From NCBI GenBank assembly GCA_035934555.1, contig DASYXT010000122.1:20018-84017 (forward strand): 64,000 bases of DNA, read 5' to 3'. Position 1 is the first letter of the stretch, and each line of letters begins with the position of its first letter. Origin of the DNA: DASYXT01 sp035934555. GTDB taxonomy: Bacteria; Verrucomicrobiota; Verrucomicrobiia; Limisphaerales; UBA8199. A model generated the notes under the pieces. It was not told where the DNA came from, did no database searches, and worked only from the letters and a program-made list of their open reading frames with translations. The translations under genes and the position numbers were made by a program. This document shows, one piece after another, positions 49,624 through 58,504 of this stretch.

Positions 49624-50751
49624 ATGAGAATTGCGTCAGCGTGTGCCTTGGTCATTCTAACTTCCACTCTCCCGTCTTTAGCGGCAAATCGAGTCGTTGC
49701 CTGGGGCGATTTAAACTATGACCTGAGTTTCCCTTCAGTGAAGGCCGGGTCGCTCAATAGTCCCGGGATTGCCGCCGGCGATTTCCACAGCCTGGCCCTG
49801 AACGGTGATGGCACCGTGTGCGCCTGGGGAAGTGATACCTACAACCAGACGAACGTGCCGGCTGCGCTATTTGGGGCGACCGTGGCGAGCGTCGCCGCCG
49901 GAAATGTCCACAACGTTGTTCTGCTGGGCAACGGCACGGTTGCGGCCTGGGGACCTGCGCCGGGTCAAAACGGCGATTACGGCCAGTGCTCCGTGCCGGC
50001 TGGCCTGGGTGGGGTCGTGGCAGTGGCCGCAGGGGCTGTCCACAGTTTGGCCCTCACTTCCAAGGGCACTGTCTATGCCTGGGGCGCAAATTTTTACGGG
50101 CAATGCAATGTGCCGGTCGGGTTGACAAACGTCAGGGCCATCGCGGGAGGCATGTACCATAGCCTGGCTTTGAAACAAGATGGGACAGTGGTTGCCTGGG
50201 GCGATAATACTCATGGGCAAACCCAGGTACCTGCCGGACTCTGCGGCGTGGCGGCGATTGCGGCGGGCGGTTATCACAACCTCGTGCTGCTCACCAACGG
50301 CACAGTAGTGTCCTGGGGCGGCTATGGCCTGGCGCAAATCCCCGTGCCCGATGGCTTGAGCAATATCATCGCGATCGCCACCGGCGATTACCACTGCCTG
50401 GCATTGAAGAGCGACGGCTCGCTCCTTACTTGGGGGTTCAACAGCTACGGACAATGCAACATCCCAGCGTCTCTGACCAATATTGTCGCCATCGCGGCGC
50501 GAGGCAGCCATAGCATGGTGCTATTGGCCGACGCGATTCCTCAACCAGCCCCCACGCTAAGCATTCATGCTGTCGCGGGAAGTGTGGTGGTCTCGTGGCC
50601 GTTAACGGCAACGGGGTTCACGCTTCAAGAGACTTTTGATTTGCAGGCAGGTTCCTGGATCACCCTGACGAAAGCGCCCACGGTGCTTAATAACCAGTAT
50701 CAGGTTACGTTGCCTGCCGCAGACCACGCGTTCTTTCGGTTGACGCAATAA
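49624..50751 (+). CDS. Secreted RCC1-repeat beta-propeller protein
   Basis: A 375-residue protein with a signal peptide (ASACALVILTSTLPSLAA). It has about seven RCC1-type repeats of 50 residues, each with a [AS]GDxHSLAL ... DGTVxAWGxNxxGQ pattern (for example AAGDFHSLALNGDGTVCAWG and IAGGMYHSLALKQDGTVVAWG). From about residue 310 there is a beta-sandwich C-terminal segment (LSIHAVAGSVVVSWP ... FFRLTQ) common in secreted Verrucomicrobiota proteins. It is probably a surface binding protein; partner unknown. A strong hairpin follows the stop. Confidence 0.85.
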   Translation: MRIASACALVILTSTLPSLAANRVVAWGDLNYDLSFPSVKAGSLNSPGIAAGDFHSLALNGDGTVCAWGSDTYNQTNVPAALFGATVASVAAGNVHNVVLLGNGTVAAWGPAPGQNGDYGQCSVPAGLGGVVAVAAGAVHSLALTSKGTVYAWGANFYGQCNVPVGLTNVRAIAGGMYHSLALKQDGTVVAWGDNTHGQTQVPAGLCGVAAIAAGGYHNLVLLTNGTVVSWGGYGLAQIPVPDGLSNIIAIATGDYHCLALKSDGSLLTWGFNSYGQCNIPASLTNIVAIAARGSHSMVLLADAIPQPAPTLSIHAVAGSVVVSWPLTATGFTLQETFDLQAGSWITLTKAPTVLNNQYQVTLPAADHAFFRLTQ

Positions 50752-50777
50752 GGCCCCACCTTCTTGCGGTGGGGCCT
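50751..50777. terminator. Terminator hairpin between convergent genes
   Basis: AGGCCCCACC (50,751-50,760) pairs with GGTGGGGCCT (50,768-50,777) across a 7-nt loop. There is no T-run on either side, so it may serve both the RCC1 gene and the convergent FN3 gene as a structure-dependent terminator. Confidence 0.65.
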
Positions 50778-50796
50778 CTGAGAGCGTGCGTGTTTC

Positions 50797-51789
50797 TCAG
50801 CCACCCGCGATGACTCGGAAATTGCTCGGCGCCGTTGGCCGGCCTTGAACTGTTAACTGGAAGCTGGTCGAGTTGGTAGCAAAGCCGTCGCTGACGCTCA
50901 GTGTGATCCCCGCGACACCTACCTGGTTTGCGAGGGGCGTTATGGTCACATTCCGGTTGGCTCCGGTTCCACCCAGCACGATCCCGGCGTCGGCAACCAG
51001 CGACTGATTCGAAGAATGGGCTGTCACGACGAGGTTTGTCACGGACGTGTCAGCGTCCGCAACCGTGAACGGAATGACTGGGGTGGTGGTGTTATACGCG
51101 ATGGTCAGGTTGGCCACCGGGCTAATAGTCGGCACCGCATCGACTGTCACGGTGAACGCGCGCGAGACAATATTATTGCTTAACCCACCATTATTCACTG
51201 TCACGGTAATGGTCGAGGTGCCAAATCCGCCTGCGACTGGCGTGAAGGAAATTGAGCCGGTAGTGCTCGGGCTGGTGTAGCTGACGGTGGGTGTCGGGAT
51301 CAGGCCCGTGTTGCTCGAGGTCGCCGTGACGACCAGCGTCTGATTCTGGTTGGTCGAGCCGGAAGAAATGCCGCTAAGCGCCACCGTTTGCACGCCGGCA
51401 CTTTGAATGACAGTTATGTTGGGCAGGCTATTGAGTGTCGGCGGCTGGTTCGGCAAGGGCACGGCGTAGGAAATCTCCGTCGAATACACGCTCTCCAGCC
51501 CGAGGCTGCTAAGCGAAGTCGCGGCGAAATAGTACGTAGCGCCTGACACAAGGTTATTAACGACGCCATTGGTGGCGTTACCGACCGGCACCACATTGGT
51601 ATAAACGCCACTGGCTACACCGTAATAGATGTTGTAGCCGACAATGTTGGTGCCTGGTGAAGGATTCCACCCGAGGGTGACGCTCTGGGCTGCGGGCGCC
51701 GAAGGTGGCGCCAATGCCAGAACAAGTCCGCACAAAACCGTTACGAGAGCCGCGTGTCTCCCCCGATTAGGAGAAGATGATAAATACAT
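50797..51789 (-). CDS. Secreted protein with FN3 and cadherin-like repeats
   Basis: A 330-residue protein; the ATG at 51789 is chosen because it places a signal peptide at the N-terminus (LVTVLCGLVLALAPPSAPAAQ). The first domain, SVTLGWNPSPGTNIVGYNIYYG, is fibronectin type III. Two Ig/cadherin-like repeats follow, each with an 'LPNITVIQSAG / VANLTIAYNTT ... TVTVNNG' pattern. It is Ser/Thr/Asn-rich, without enzyme motifs, so probably an adhesive surface protein. An upstream in-frame start (51,966) would make a long, non-typical leader and is not used. Confidence 0.75.
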   Translation of the reverse strand: MYLSSSPNRGRHAALVTVLCGLVLALAPPSAPAAQSVTLGWNPSPGTNIVGYNIYYGVASGVYTNVVPVGNATNGVVNNLVSGATYYFAATSLSSLGLESVYSTEISYAVPLPNQPPTLNSLPNITVIQSAGVQTVALSGISSGSTNQNQTLVVTATSSNTGLIPTPTVSYTSPSTTGSISFTPVAGGFGTSTITVTVNNGGLSNNIVSRAFTVTVDAVPTISPVANLTIAYNTTTPVIPFTVADADTSVTNLVVTAHSSNQSLVADAGIVLGGTGANRNVTITPLANQVGVAGITLSVSDGFATNSTSFQLTVQGRPTAPSNFRVIAGG

Positions 51790-51914
51790 CGAGTGGGGGC
51801 ATATGCATAAAGCTTGCCAGCGATGGGCAGCTAGGAAATTCCTGGTTGGTAGGCAGGTCCCCCGCTCAGAACTCGTGGCGGCCTCGCTGGATAAGGGTAC
51901 CTTGATGAGAGCTT

Positions 51915-52751
51915 TTAAGACACAGGCTGTACCGAATGCAAGCCAGGGTCCTCTCTGATAAACCAATCATCGACGTTTCTGGCTAAGTCCTCCAAATACT
52001 CATCCCCGAGCGCATGGTGCGTCAGCCCAACCAAAATGTATCTACGGCCAGGCCCGGCAATGACGGCGGTATCGTGCAGCCAATCCTCCCACGAACCCCA
52101 TTTGCGCAGAATCTCCAGACCACGGCCAGCCAAGCCTTTAACGAACTTGATCTCGTCGTGCGGGATGTCTGGCGACGCAAAAATGTCGCGCATCACGCGT
52201 GAAGCCGCCGGCGACACCAGCCTGCCCTGCTCCAGGAGAAGGTAGAAGCGCAGCGACTGGCGGACGGTCACAGCATGCGAATGGTCGGCCAGTGGATCCC
52301 CAATTCGCTCGCCAGTCTGGCCGTAATGTTTGCCCACCCAAATCCCGCCGCCGCGCCGGGCGTCGTACAACCCATACGAATTCAACACCGCCTGTATGTG
52401 GGATAGCCCGAGCTCTTGGGAAAATCTAGCCGCCATCTGGTTGCTGGAACTCTTCACCATCAACCCGAGCTCCTGACGCGTGCGCGGCTCTAATTCCGTA
52501 GCTGAGTCGGGATGCAGTTGGAAGTATGCCAGCAGAATGCCTATTTTCGCGACGCTGGCAGCATACTCCTGCCGGTCCGGGTGCACCATCGCCAGCCGCA
52601 GCCCAATTAAATCCAACACGCCCGCGGCCGCCTGCTCCGTCGTCATTTCGTACTTCACGCGCAACCGTGCATCGACTCGTTCCAGATACTCCTGCAGCTC
52701 TGGTTCCAGCGGTGTGTCATAGCCCAACTGGTACTGGGCAAGGTCTGTCAT
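51915..52751 (-). CDS. Serine hydrolase, class A beta-lactamase/PBP-like
   Basis: A 278-residue protein with the penicilloyl-serine hydrolase motifs: S66-V-A-K69 (SxxK) in EYAASVAKIGILLAYF, S102-S-N104 (SxN) in MVKSSSNQM, and a K-G pair later in FVKGLAG in place of a canonical KTG. No signal peptide is evident, which is unusual for a beta-lactamase, so a peptidase or esterase role or an internal start are possible. It starts by ATGA overlap with the six-hairpin glycosidase gene. Confidence 0.75.
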   Translation of the reverse strand: MTDLAQYQLGYDTPLEPELQEYLERVDARLRVKYEMTTEQAAAGVLDLIGLRLAMVHPDRQEYAASVAKIGILLAYFQLHPDSATELEPRTRQELGLMVKSSSNQMAARFSQELGLSHIQAVLNSYGLYDARRGGGIWVGKHYGQTGERIGDPLADHSHAVTVRQSLRFYLLLEQGRLVSPAASRVMRDIFASPDIPHDEIKFVKGLAGRGLEILRKWGSWEDWLHDTAVIAGPGRRYILVGLTHHALGDEYLEDLARNVDDWFIREDPGLHSVQPVS

Positions 52752-54733
52752 TGGCCCCGCACCGGCGCATGCGCGGCGCGCACATCATCGCACACGGCCA
52801 GCAGCGCATAATAGTTGTCCACCAGCAGCCCCTCGTATCCGTGGCCACCGCCCTGCCAATCGCGCCAGTCACGCGACATGCCATTCGCGCCGAATCCCTG
52901 GAACTCGCCGCGGGCATAGCCCTCCAGCATCGGGTAAAATATCCGGCGCGCATCCTCCACACGCCCCAATTTGTACAGGGCCGCAACGGTGTAATAAGCC
53001 CAGCAGCCGGTTGCCCCGCCGTTTTCGTAGAATTGAAATCCATCCGAACCGTCCTGCAGCAGCGGTTCGCCCGTGCGTTCCGGGGCGTTATGTTCCAGGA
53101 CGTAATCGCCGCGCTTGATCGGCACCAGGTTGCCGGGCAGGCCAAGCTCGAACCGGCTGTAGCCGACTTGCTGCATTTTCGCCAATAACTTATCCATCAC
53201 GGAATTTGCGGTCGCACGGTCGAGGAGCCCGTAAGTAACCGCAATCCCCTGAACGAATGGGAACCAATAATTGTGGAGGTGGCCATCGGCGCTGCGCCAG
53301 CCGGCCAACACCCCGGTTGCCGGGTCCAAAAATGTGCGCGCGTAAGCCGCGTGTAGTCGCGCGGCTTTGTCCGCAAAAAACTGCGCGTCCGCGGGATGCT
53401 TCAACTGCGTGGCGAGTTCGGCCATCATCCCGCAGGCGCGGTAAGCCAACGCGTTGGCGAAGGCGTCCTCATGGCCAAAGTTGATCGTATCCCACCAATT
53501 GGATGGGCGCCGGGCCGTGAGTGGGCGGTCGCCGAAGTTGCCGGTGCCGGGATATGCGATGAGCCCATTGCCATCATGGTCCGCGGCCATCATTTGCCGG
53601 CCCCAGGCCATGAGTTGGTCGTAGCGCGCGCGCGCCCATTTTTCGTCGTGCGCGCCTTTGATATAGTTGCATGCGCTAATCAGCAGCGACGGCAAGCTGT
53701 CCAGCGAGGTCCAGGGTGTCTTCCACGGGATGAGGTCGGCGTCAGTTGCAGCGCAAGCATAGCCGACCTGGCCATAACCTTTCTCACCCGCGAGGTAGCG
53801 GTCCACGGTCATCCGGATCAGGTCCAGGCACGTCAGATTCGGTGCGAGCGGTGGTGTCAGCACGGCCAAATCCGAATATTCGAAGACCGTGAAGGCGACC
53901 GGGTCGCTCGAGGCATTATTGGCGAGCATCTGCACCCGCGGGTTGACCTGAAAGATGTTGAGCCAATCCCGGCGAAAGCCGTCGTATCGCGGGTTCTTAT
54001 CAATGCCTGGCAGCTTTGGGTAAATGGAAACGACATCGAACCGGTACTCGACATGCCGTTGCCGCTGCGTTGCGGGTGGAAATGCGATGCGCACGAAGGG
54101 AGTTTTAACAAACCGCCGCGCGTCATACGCCAGCCAGCCGTTCCCGGTTATTCGCAAAGTCCCCATATCGGGTAGATGCAGCACACACGGTAAGGCCATG
54201 CGCCGCTCGCCCGGTTTCATCAGGCCCAGCAGCGTGGCGTGGTTTTCGTGCTGATTAAATTGCAACACGAACGGCGGCGCCTCGATCCCAGGCGCATAAT
54301 CGCTGCGCAACGTCAGCGTTTTCTCGCCGCAGTGCACATTCCAGATTGGTTTCCCTTTGATCGCGTAACTGAACTGCCCCTGCAAACTCAATTCCGGCAC
54401 GGAGTTGGTGTCCGCAAGGATCGGGTTGATCCCCAGCCGCCCCTGCCCAAGCGAGTCCACAGTGAAACCGCTGAACGCCGGTTCGGTCGGGGAGAAGCTC
54501 ACGGCTAGATATTGAGATTGGAAATCGGGTTTGGTGGCTGCGGCGGCAGCGGTGGGCCTCAAGACAATTGCCACGGCCAGACTTAGCGCCGCGAGGCAAA
54601 GCCCCGCGCGCTGGCACGATGCCGGCTCTGGAGTTTTGACATCTTGAATCGGACGCTCCGCTCGGCCCGGGGCATGCGTGGGCACCCCGGAGGGGTGGCC
54701 TGTTGGCAGAAATTCAGGGATCCGTTTCACCAT
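52748..54733 (-). CDS. Six-hairpin glycosidase-like secreted protein
   Basis: A 661-residue protein. A signal or anchor sequence lies at residues about 42-66 (AGLCLAALSLAVAIVLRPTAAAAA), after a long basic leader. The N-terminal 200 residues are a beta-sandwich, and the C-terminal part is an (alpha/alpha)6 toroid: YDGFRRDWLNIFQ, TPWTSLDSLPSLLISACNY, WWDTINFGHEDAFANALAYRAC, and FYENGGATGCWAYYTVAALYKLGR. This is the plan of GH-G/GH116-type six-hairpin glycosidases; the exact family is not recognised. It overlaps both neighbours (start inside the GH39 stop region, end by ATGA), so the three genes are one operon. Confidence 0.75.
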   Translation of the reverse strand: MVKRIPEFLPTGHPSGVPTHAPGRAERPIQDVKTPEPASCQRAGLCLAALSLAVAIVLRPTAAAAATKPDFQSQYLAVSFSPTEPAFSGFTVDSLGQGRLGINPILADTNSVPELSLQGQFSYAIKGKPIWNVHCGEKTLTLRSDYAPGIEAPPFVLQFNQHENHATLLGLMKPGERRMALPCVLHLPDMGTLRITGNGWLAYDARRFVKTPFVRIAFPPATQRQRHVEYRFDVVSIYPKLPGIDKNPRYDGFRRDWLNIFQVNPRVQMLANNASSDPVAFTVFEYSDLAVLTPPLAPNLTCLDLIRMTVDRYLAGEKGYGQVGYACAATDADLIPWKTPWTSLDSLPSLLISACNYIKGAHDEKWARARYDQLMAWGRQMMAADHDGNGLIAYPGTGNFGDRPLTARRPSNWWDTINFGHEDAFANALAYRACGMMAELATQLKHPADAQFFADKAARLHAAYARTFLDPATGVLAGWRSADGHLHNYWFPFVQGIAVTYGLLDRATANSVMDKLLAKMQQVGYSRFELGLPGNLVPIKRGDYVLEHNAPERTGEPLLQDGSDGFQFYENGGATGCWAYYTVAALYKLGRVEDARRIFYPMLEGYARGEFQGFGANGMSRDWRDWQGGGHGYEGLLVDNYYALLAVCDDVRAAHAPVRGQ

Positions 54734-56406
54734 TCCAGCTTAAGCAACCCAACGGCTTGCCGCGACAGGATAAATCGGACCGCCGCTCCGCCACTGGTAA
54801 TCGAAATCGTTTCCGGAGGGCCGAGCCGCATCAGTTGGCCGGCGCGTTCGAGTTCAGCGTACTGCGCGGGCGTGGGGTTTTGTGGGGCACCCAGGCGTTT
54901 CCATTCAGCAAAGGAGTTGCTATGGGTTTCATCAACGCGGAACTGCTCGAGTTTGGCCGGGCCATTCATCAGCGGCAGGTTGTTCAGCGAAACGGTGACC
55001 TCCGCCTCAGGCCCGGGCACATCATCGTCGTGATAATGCCAGACCAGAACGCACAGAGTGTTCCGATCCAGGCTGGCCAGCGCCGAAACGTCCGCCTGCT
55101 GCCGGACTCCTTCTGTCGATATCCTCGCCCACGAAACCGCATGGTCGCTTTGACTCCGCACCCGTTGACCACTCATTTGACTGAACATGCGAAAGACGTT
55201 CAGGACCGGCTTGTCCAGGCCGTTGCTGGCCAGCGAACGGAACCCGGCGAAGTACGGCTGGTCTTCGAATTCGAAGGCCCAGGTCAGCGCGCCTTCCAAA
55301 TTCACCTGGTACCGTTGCGCCAGGTCGTAATTGCGGGCAAAAACGGCGGCGGTGTAGCTGGAATACATCGTTCCGTTGCGATAGGCCAGCGCGGCGCCCT
55401 GGCACGCGGCACAACCTTCCGGGTCTGACTCGCCAATCACAATGGGCTTGCCCCGCAACTCCGGGAATGAGTTCACCAACCGGAAACCGTCGGCAATGGT
55501 GCGGAGTTGCGCTGCGATGCCCATCCGCACGTGGCCGTTCGTGAAAATGGGCGCGCCTTTGGCATGAAACGAAACAAAGTCCAACGGCGTCCCAATTTGG
55601 CCGGTGGCGTAATTTGTGCCGTGGAGGCAATGCTCAAGAAAGCGGCGCATAAACCGCCCACCACTGCCGGCCACATCAGGACCACCGACGCGCGCCTTCG
55701 GCAGCGCACGCCGCACTCCGGCGATGGCAAAATCGTGCAGCTTCAGGAACTCTTCAAAGCTCCCGCGCCAATAACCGATGTTTGGTTCGTTCCACACCTC
55801 CCAATACCACTGTTGCACTTCCGGCCGGCCGTACTTTTCGACGCAGTGCCGGGCCCATTCAAAAGCCAAGTCGCCCCATTTCCGGTAGTCCTTGGGCGGA
55901 AACGCCCAGCCTGTGAAGATATCTCCGTAAGGTGCCGTCGGCGTCCAATGGTGCTGGTAGGGTTCCGGCCGTGTCGAAAGCGCTTTCGGCATGAACCCGA
56001 TCTCAACATAAGGCCGCAGACCGTGTTCGAGATACGTGCTGAAGATGCCATCCAGAATGGTCCAGTTATAGCGCGGCAGACCCTGGGCATCTTCGTCGTA
56101 AGCGCCGGTCGAGCCCCATTTCAGCGCCGGCGTCCCATCACCGGAGGTCAGCAGGTTGTGCGCGCGAAAATAAACGTGCTGTGGCCCCAGCGCTCCCAAT
56201 TCACCCAGCAACTTCGAGCCGTTGCGCATCGTCGCATAGTTCGGCTCATCCGCGCCGAAGAAACTCCAGATAGGGGCCAGGCGGCCTTCGGTGTCCTTGG
56301 CATCGACAACAATATGGACCGTAAAACTGTTCGTCGCCGAAGAATGCGGCTGGGCCGTCGCCACGCAGAAACTAGCGGCCAGCAGGCAAATGGCGGTGAA
56401 TTTCAT
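54727..56406 (-). CDS. GH39-like glycoside hydrolase, secreted
   Basis: A 559-residue protein with signal peptide MKFTAICLLAASFCVATAQ. The clan GH-A barrel is evident. The acid/base Glu is E207 in EVWNEPNIGYW, the nucleophile Glu is E326 in PIVIGESDPEG, and the upstream segment HGLRPYVEIGFMPKALS is typical of GH39 beta-xylosidases and iduronidases. A beta-sandwich follows from about residue 440. It would hydrolyse beta-xylosides or related glycosides in the periplasm or outside. It is 25 nt downstream of the kinase gene of the vWA-PP2C-kinase trio on the same strand. Confidence 0.85.
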   Translation of the reverse strand: MKFTAICLLAASFCVATAQPHSSATNSFTVHIVVDAKDTEGRLAPIWSFFGADEPNYATMRNGSKLLGELGALGPQHVYFRAHNLLTSGDGTPALKWGSTGAYDEDAQGLPRYNWTILDGIFSTYLEHGLRPYVEIGFMPKALSTRPEPYQHHWTPTAPYGDIFTGWAFPPKDYRKWGDLAFEWARHCVEKYGRPEVQQWYWEVWNEPNIGYWRGSFEEFLKLHDFAIAGVRRALPKARVGGPDVAGSGGRFMRRFLEHCLHGTNYATGQIGTPLDFVSFHAKGAPIFTNGHVRMGIAAQLRTIADGFRLVNSFPELRGKPIVIGESDPEGCAACQGAALAYRNGTMYSSYTAAVFARNYDLAQRYQVNLEGALTWAFEFEDQPYFAGFRSLASNGLDKPVLNVFRMFSQMSGQRVRSQSDHAVSWARISTEGVRQQADVSALASLDRNTLCVLVWHYHDDDVPGPEAEVTVSLNNLPLMNGPAKLEQFRVDETHSNSFAEWKRLGAPQNPTPAQYAELERAGQLMRLGPPETISITSGGAAVRFILSRQAVGLLKLEW

Positions 56407-56431
56407 TAGGGGCCAAGTTTACACAGTTCGG

Positions 56432-57691
56432 CTAGTGATGGGCCAGAGCGAGGCGGATGGTCCACGCCCAATAAAGCAGCAACAGAAAGCCTAACAGCCC
56501 CAAGCCGGCTTTCCAGAGGTGGCGCCGCCACGTGGGCATCGGTGGTGGCGGGGGTGGCGTCTGAGTGACGGGGACAAAATGCCGGCGAGCGGGCGGCGGC
56601 CGTCGGCGGCGGGTGGTGGACTGGCGATGCTGCCCGAGTTGGACGGCTTGTATTGAAGGGAACGGGTCGAGGCCGTGGAGCAACCGCTGCCGTTCGCACC
56701 AGGGGCAAGTGTTCAAGTGCGTGCCAAAACGGTGCTGCTCATTTTCCGTGCACGTCGCGAGGGCGCTTTCGGCTTGTTCAAGCGCGTGTTGCCAGGTCAG
56801 CGCGTCGGGGCGGCGCTCGGGCCTGGTATGGCCCTCGACAAAGCAGCGAATGAACAGGTCACGCAAGGCCGGGTGCAGCGATTCAAATGGCGGCGCCGCG
56901 CGCATGGGCAGGCTGGCCGGTCCCGTGCCGCGCACATAAGGGAATTGGCCGGCGGCGATGCGCATTTCCAGTGACGGCGGCTCGCCGGTGCCAAAGTGGC
57001 GCCCGGCGAAGGGATGGGTGCCTTCCATCAACACCTGGAAGAGAAGCACGGCCAATCCGAACATATCGTGTTCGGGTTGGCGGTCCTGGGTACCGAAACT
57101 GGCGCCCTGCAGCTCGGGGGGGGTGAACTCCGGTTTGCCGACCCGACAGCGGAACACGCGCTGGTTCCCGGGATCGGGCACTTGAAAAGAATCGGTATCG
57201 ACCAGGGTGACCAGGGCGGTGTCGGACACCAGGATGTTGGATTCATTGAGGTCGCCGATGACATAGCCGCGCGCGTGCAGGGCGGCAGCGCATCCGGCCA
57301 GGTTGCGGGCCATGCGTAGGAGGTAAAGATAATTGAAGAGGGGATGATTAAAGCGGCGGGTCTTTGGATGATAGAAATCGATGATGGGAGCCATGTTATC
57401 CACCAAGGGCATCAGGAAACCCAAAACCCGCGCGCGGTGGTCGGGGGACAACAGCAACTCCGTGGGCCAGGCAATCGACGCGTGTTCGGCGCCGGGCACG
57501 GGTTCTTCAGGCGGATTACCGAGCATCGCGCTGAGTTTGGCCGCGTGGTCGGCAGTCGGCCGATGGTACACTTTCGCCGCGAGCCCCGGCGCGCCCGGCA
57601 CCGTGTAGATGCGCGCCTCCCCGCCGACCCCGAGGGCATTCGCCGGGCCAAGGGCGATGAGTTGTTTATTGGACGAGCGCAGCAACTGCAT
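56432..57691 (-). CDS. Protein kinase of a TerY-P-type triad, with zinc ribbon
   Basis: A 419-residue protein kinase-like protein. VGGEARIYTVPG is the Gly-loop, LAAKVY the ATP Lys, VIGDLNESNILV the catalytic loop (HRD replaced by IGD, with Asp and Asn kept), and LVDTDSFQV the DFG equivalent (DTD). Around residues 310-335, CTENEQHRFGTHLNTCPWC is a zinc-ribbon-like cysteine cluster. The C-terminus has a Pro-rich linker and one membrane helix (WKAGLGLLGFLLLLYWAW). Together with the PP2C and vWA genes, 6 nt apart each, it matches the TerY-P triad (vWA, PP2C, kinase). Function is in stress or phosphorylation-based signalling; substrate unknown. Confidence 0.8.
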   Translation of the reverse strand: MQLLRSSNKQLIALGPANALGVGGEARIYTVPGAPGLAAKVYHRPTADHAAKLSAMLGNPPEEPVPGAEHASIAWPTELLLSPDHRARVLGFLMPLVDNMAPIIDFYHPKTRRFNHPLFNYLYLLRMARNLAGCAAALHARGYVIGDLNESNILVSDTALVTLVDTDSFQVPDPGNQRVFRCRVGKPEFTPPELQGASFGTQDRQPEHDMFGLAVLLFQVLMEGTHPFAGRHFGTGEPPSLEMRIAAGQFPYVRGTGPASLPMRAAPPFESLHPALRDLFIRCFVEGHTRPERRPDALTWQHALEQAESALATCTENEQHRFGTHLNTCPWCERQRLLHGLDPFPSIQAVQLGQHRQSTTRRRRPPPARRHFVPVTQTPPPPPPMPTWRRHLWKAGLGLLGFLLLLYWAWTIRLALAHH

Positions 57692-57697
57692 GGCGGC

Positions 57698-58498
57698 TCA
57701 GGGGAGGAGGGCAGCGAGCAAAAGGGTCACGTCATCGTCGGTGCGGTCGCGCAAGCGCGGCGACGTAAGGAAATTCGCCAGCGCTTCATGCGCTTCCGGG
57801 CCTTCGGCTTGGCCTCCGACGAACTGAAACAACGGAGTAAAGAAGCCCGGATGCGGTTCCGCGGCGGGCATGCGCAGCGCGGCCATCTGCAAGCCGTCGG
57901 AGAACACCGCCACATGTCCCAGGTGGCCCCGCCAGAGACCCGTCTGCGCATGTTCCAGGGCCTCGGGTGAGGTCAGGAAGATCGTTTCATTGAGGCATTC
58001 GCCCTGCACAGGCCGGTTAACCAGGGTCATCTCGCCTTGCGGCGTGGCGACCAACACCGCGCCATCGCCGACCTGGATCGAGGCGGCAAAATCCGTCGTG
58101 GCTATCACCAAACTCAACGTGCACGCCAGGTCGCGCGCAGGCAGGGCTCGGCTGTTGGCTTCCTGCTCGACGGCTTCGCGCGCGCCGCTAAGCAATTCTT
58201 TCAAGAGTTCATGCCAGGCGGAATCGTCCTTGAGATTCGGGAGCTTGAGTTGCGTGAAGCGGCGGCGGGCAGCCTCGATCGTCGCGCTGACGGCCACCGC
58301 CGCGCCGATTTCTGCCAGGAGCGCCGACCCTGCACCGTCGGCCACCGCCGCTACTAGAAAGCTGTCAGGCAACAAGGCCCATTGATGCGCATCCTGACAG
58401 GGCAAGCTCAGCCGTTCGTGACTTGCGCCGCGCACCGAGGCGGCGGCGACGCGCCAGGTGGGAGGCGGGGCAGGGGCGATGCGACCCGGAGCGGACAT
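57698..58498 (-). CDS. PP2C-family protein phosphatase (TerY-P triad)
   Basis: A 266-residue PPM/PP2C-type serine/threonine phosphatase. The metal-binding Asp motifs are intact: LVAAVADGAGSALLAEIGA (motif with DG), IQVGDGAVLV, HVAVFSDGLQMAAL (SDG) and TDDDVTLLL. It would reverse phosphorylation by the neighbouring kinase. It is 6 nt from the kinase gene and 6 nt from the vWA gene on the same strand, an operon with fixed order vWA - PP2C - kinase. Confidence 0.85.
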   Translation of the reverse strand: MSAPGRIAPAPPPTWRVAAASVRGASHERLSLPCQDAHQWALLPDSFLVAAVADGAGSALLAEIGAAVAVSATIEAARRRFTQLKLPNLKDDSAWHELLKELLSGAREAVEQEANSRALPARDLACTLSLVIATTDFAASIQVGDGAVLVATPQGEMTLVNRPVQGECLNETIFLTSPEALEHAQTGLWRGHLGHVAVFSDGLQMAALRMPAAEPHPGFFTPLFQFVGGQAEGPEAHEALANFLTSPRLRDRTDDDVTLLLAALLP

Positions 58499-58504
58499 GC
58501 CGCG

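Noticed and set aside
55507..56409. 300-codon plus-strand open frame
   Set aside because: Antisense of the GH39 gene, whose catalytic motifs are clear on the other strand.
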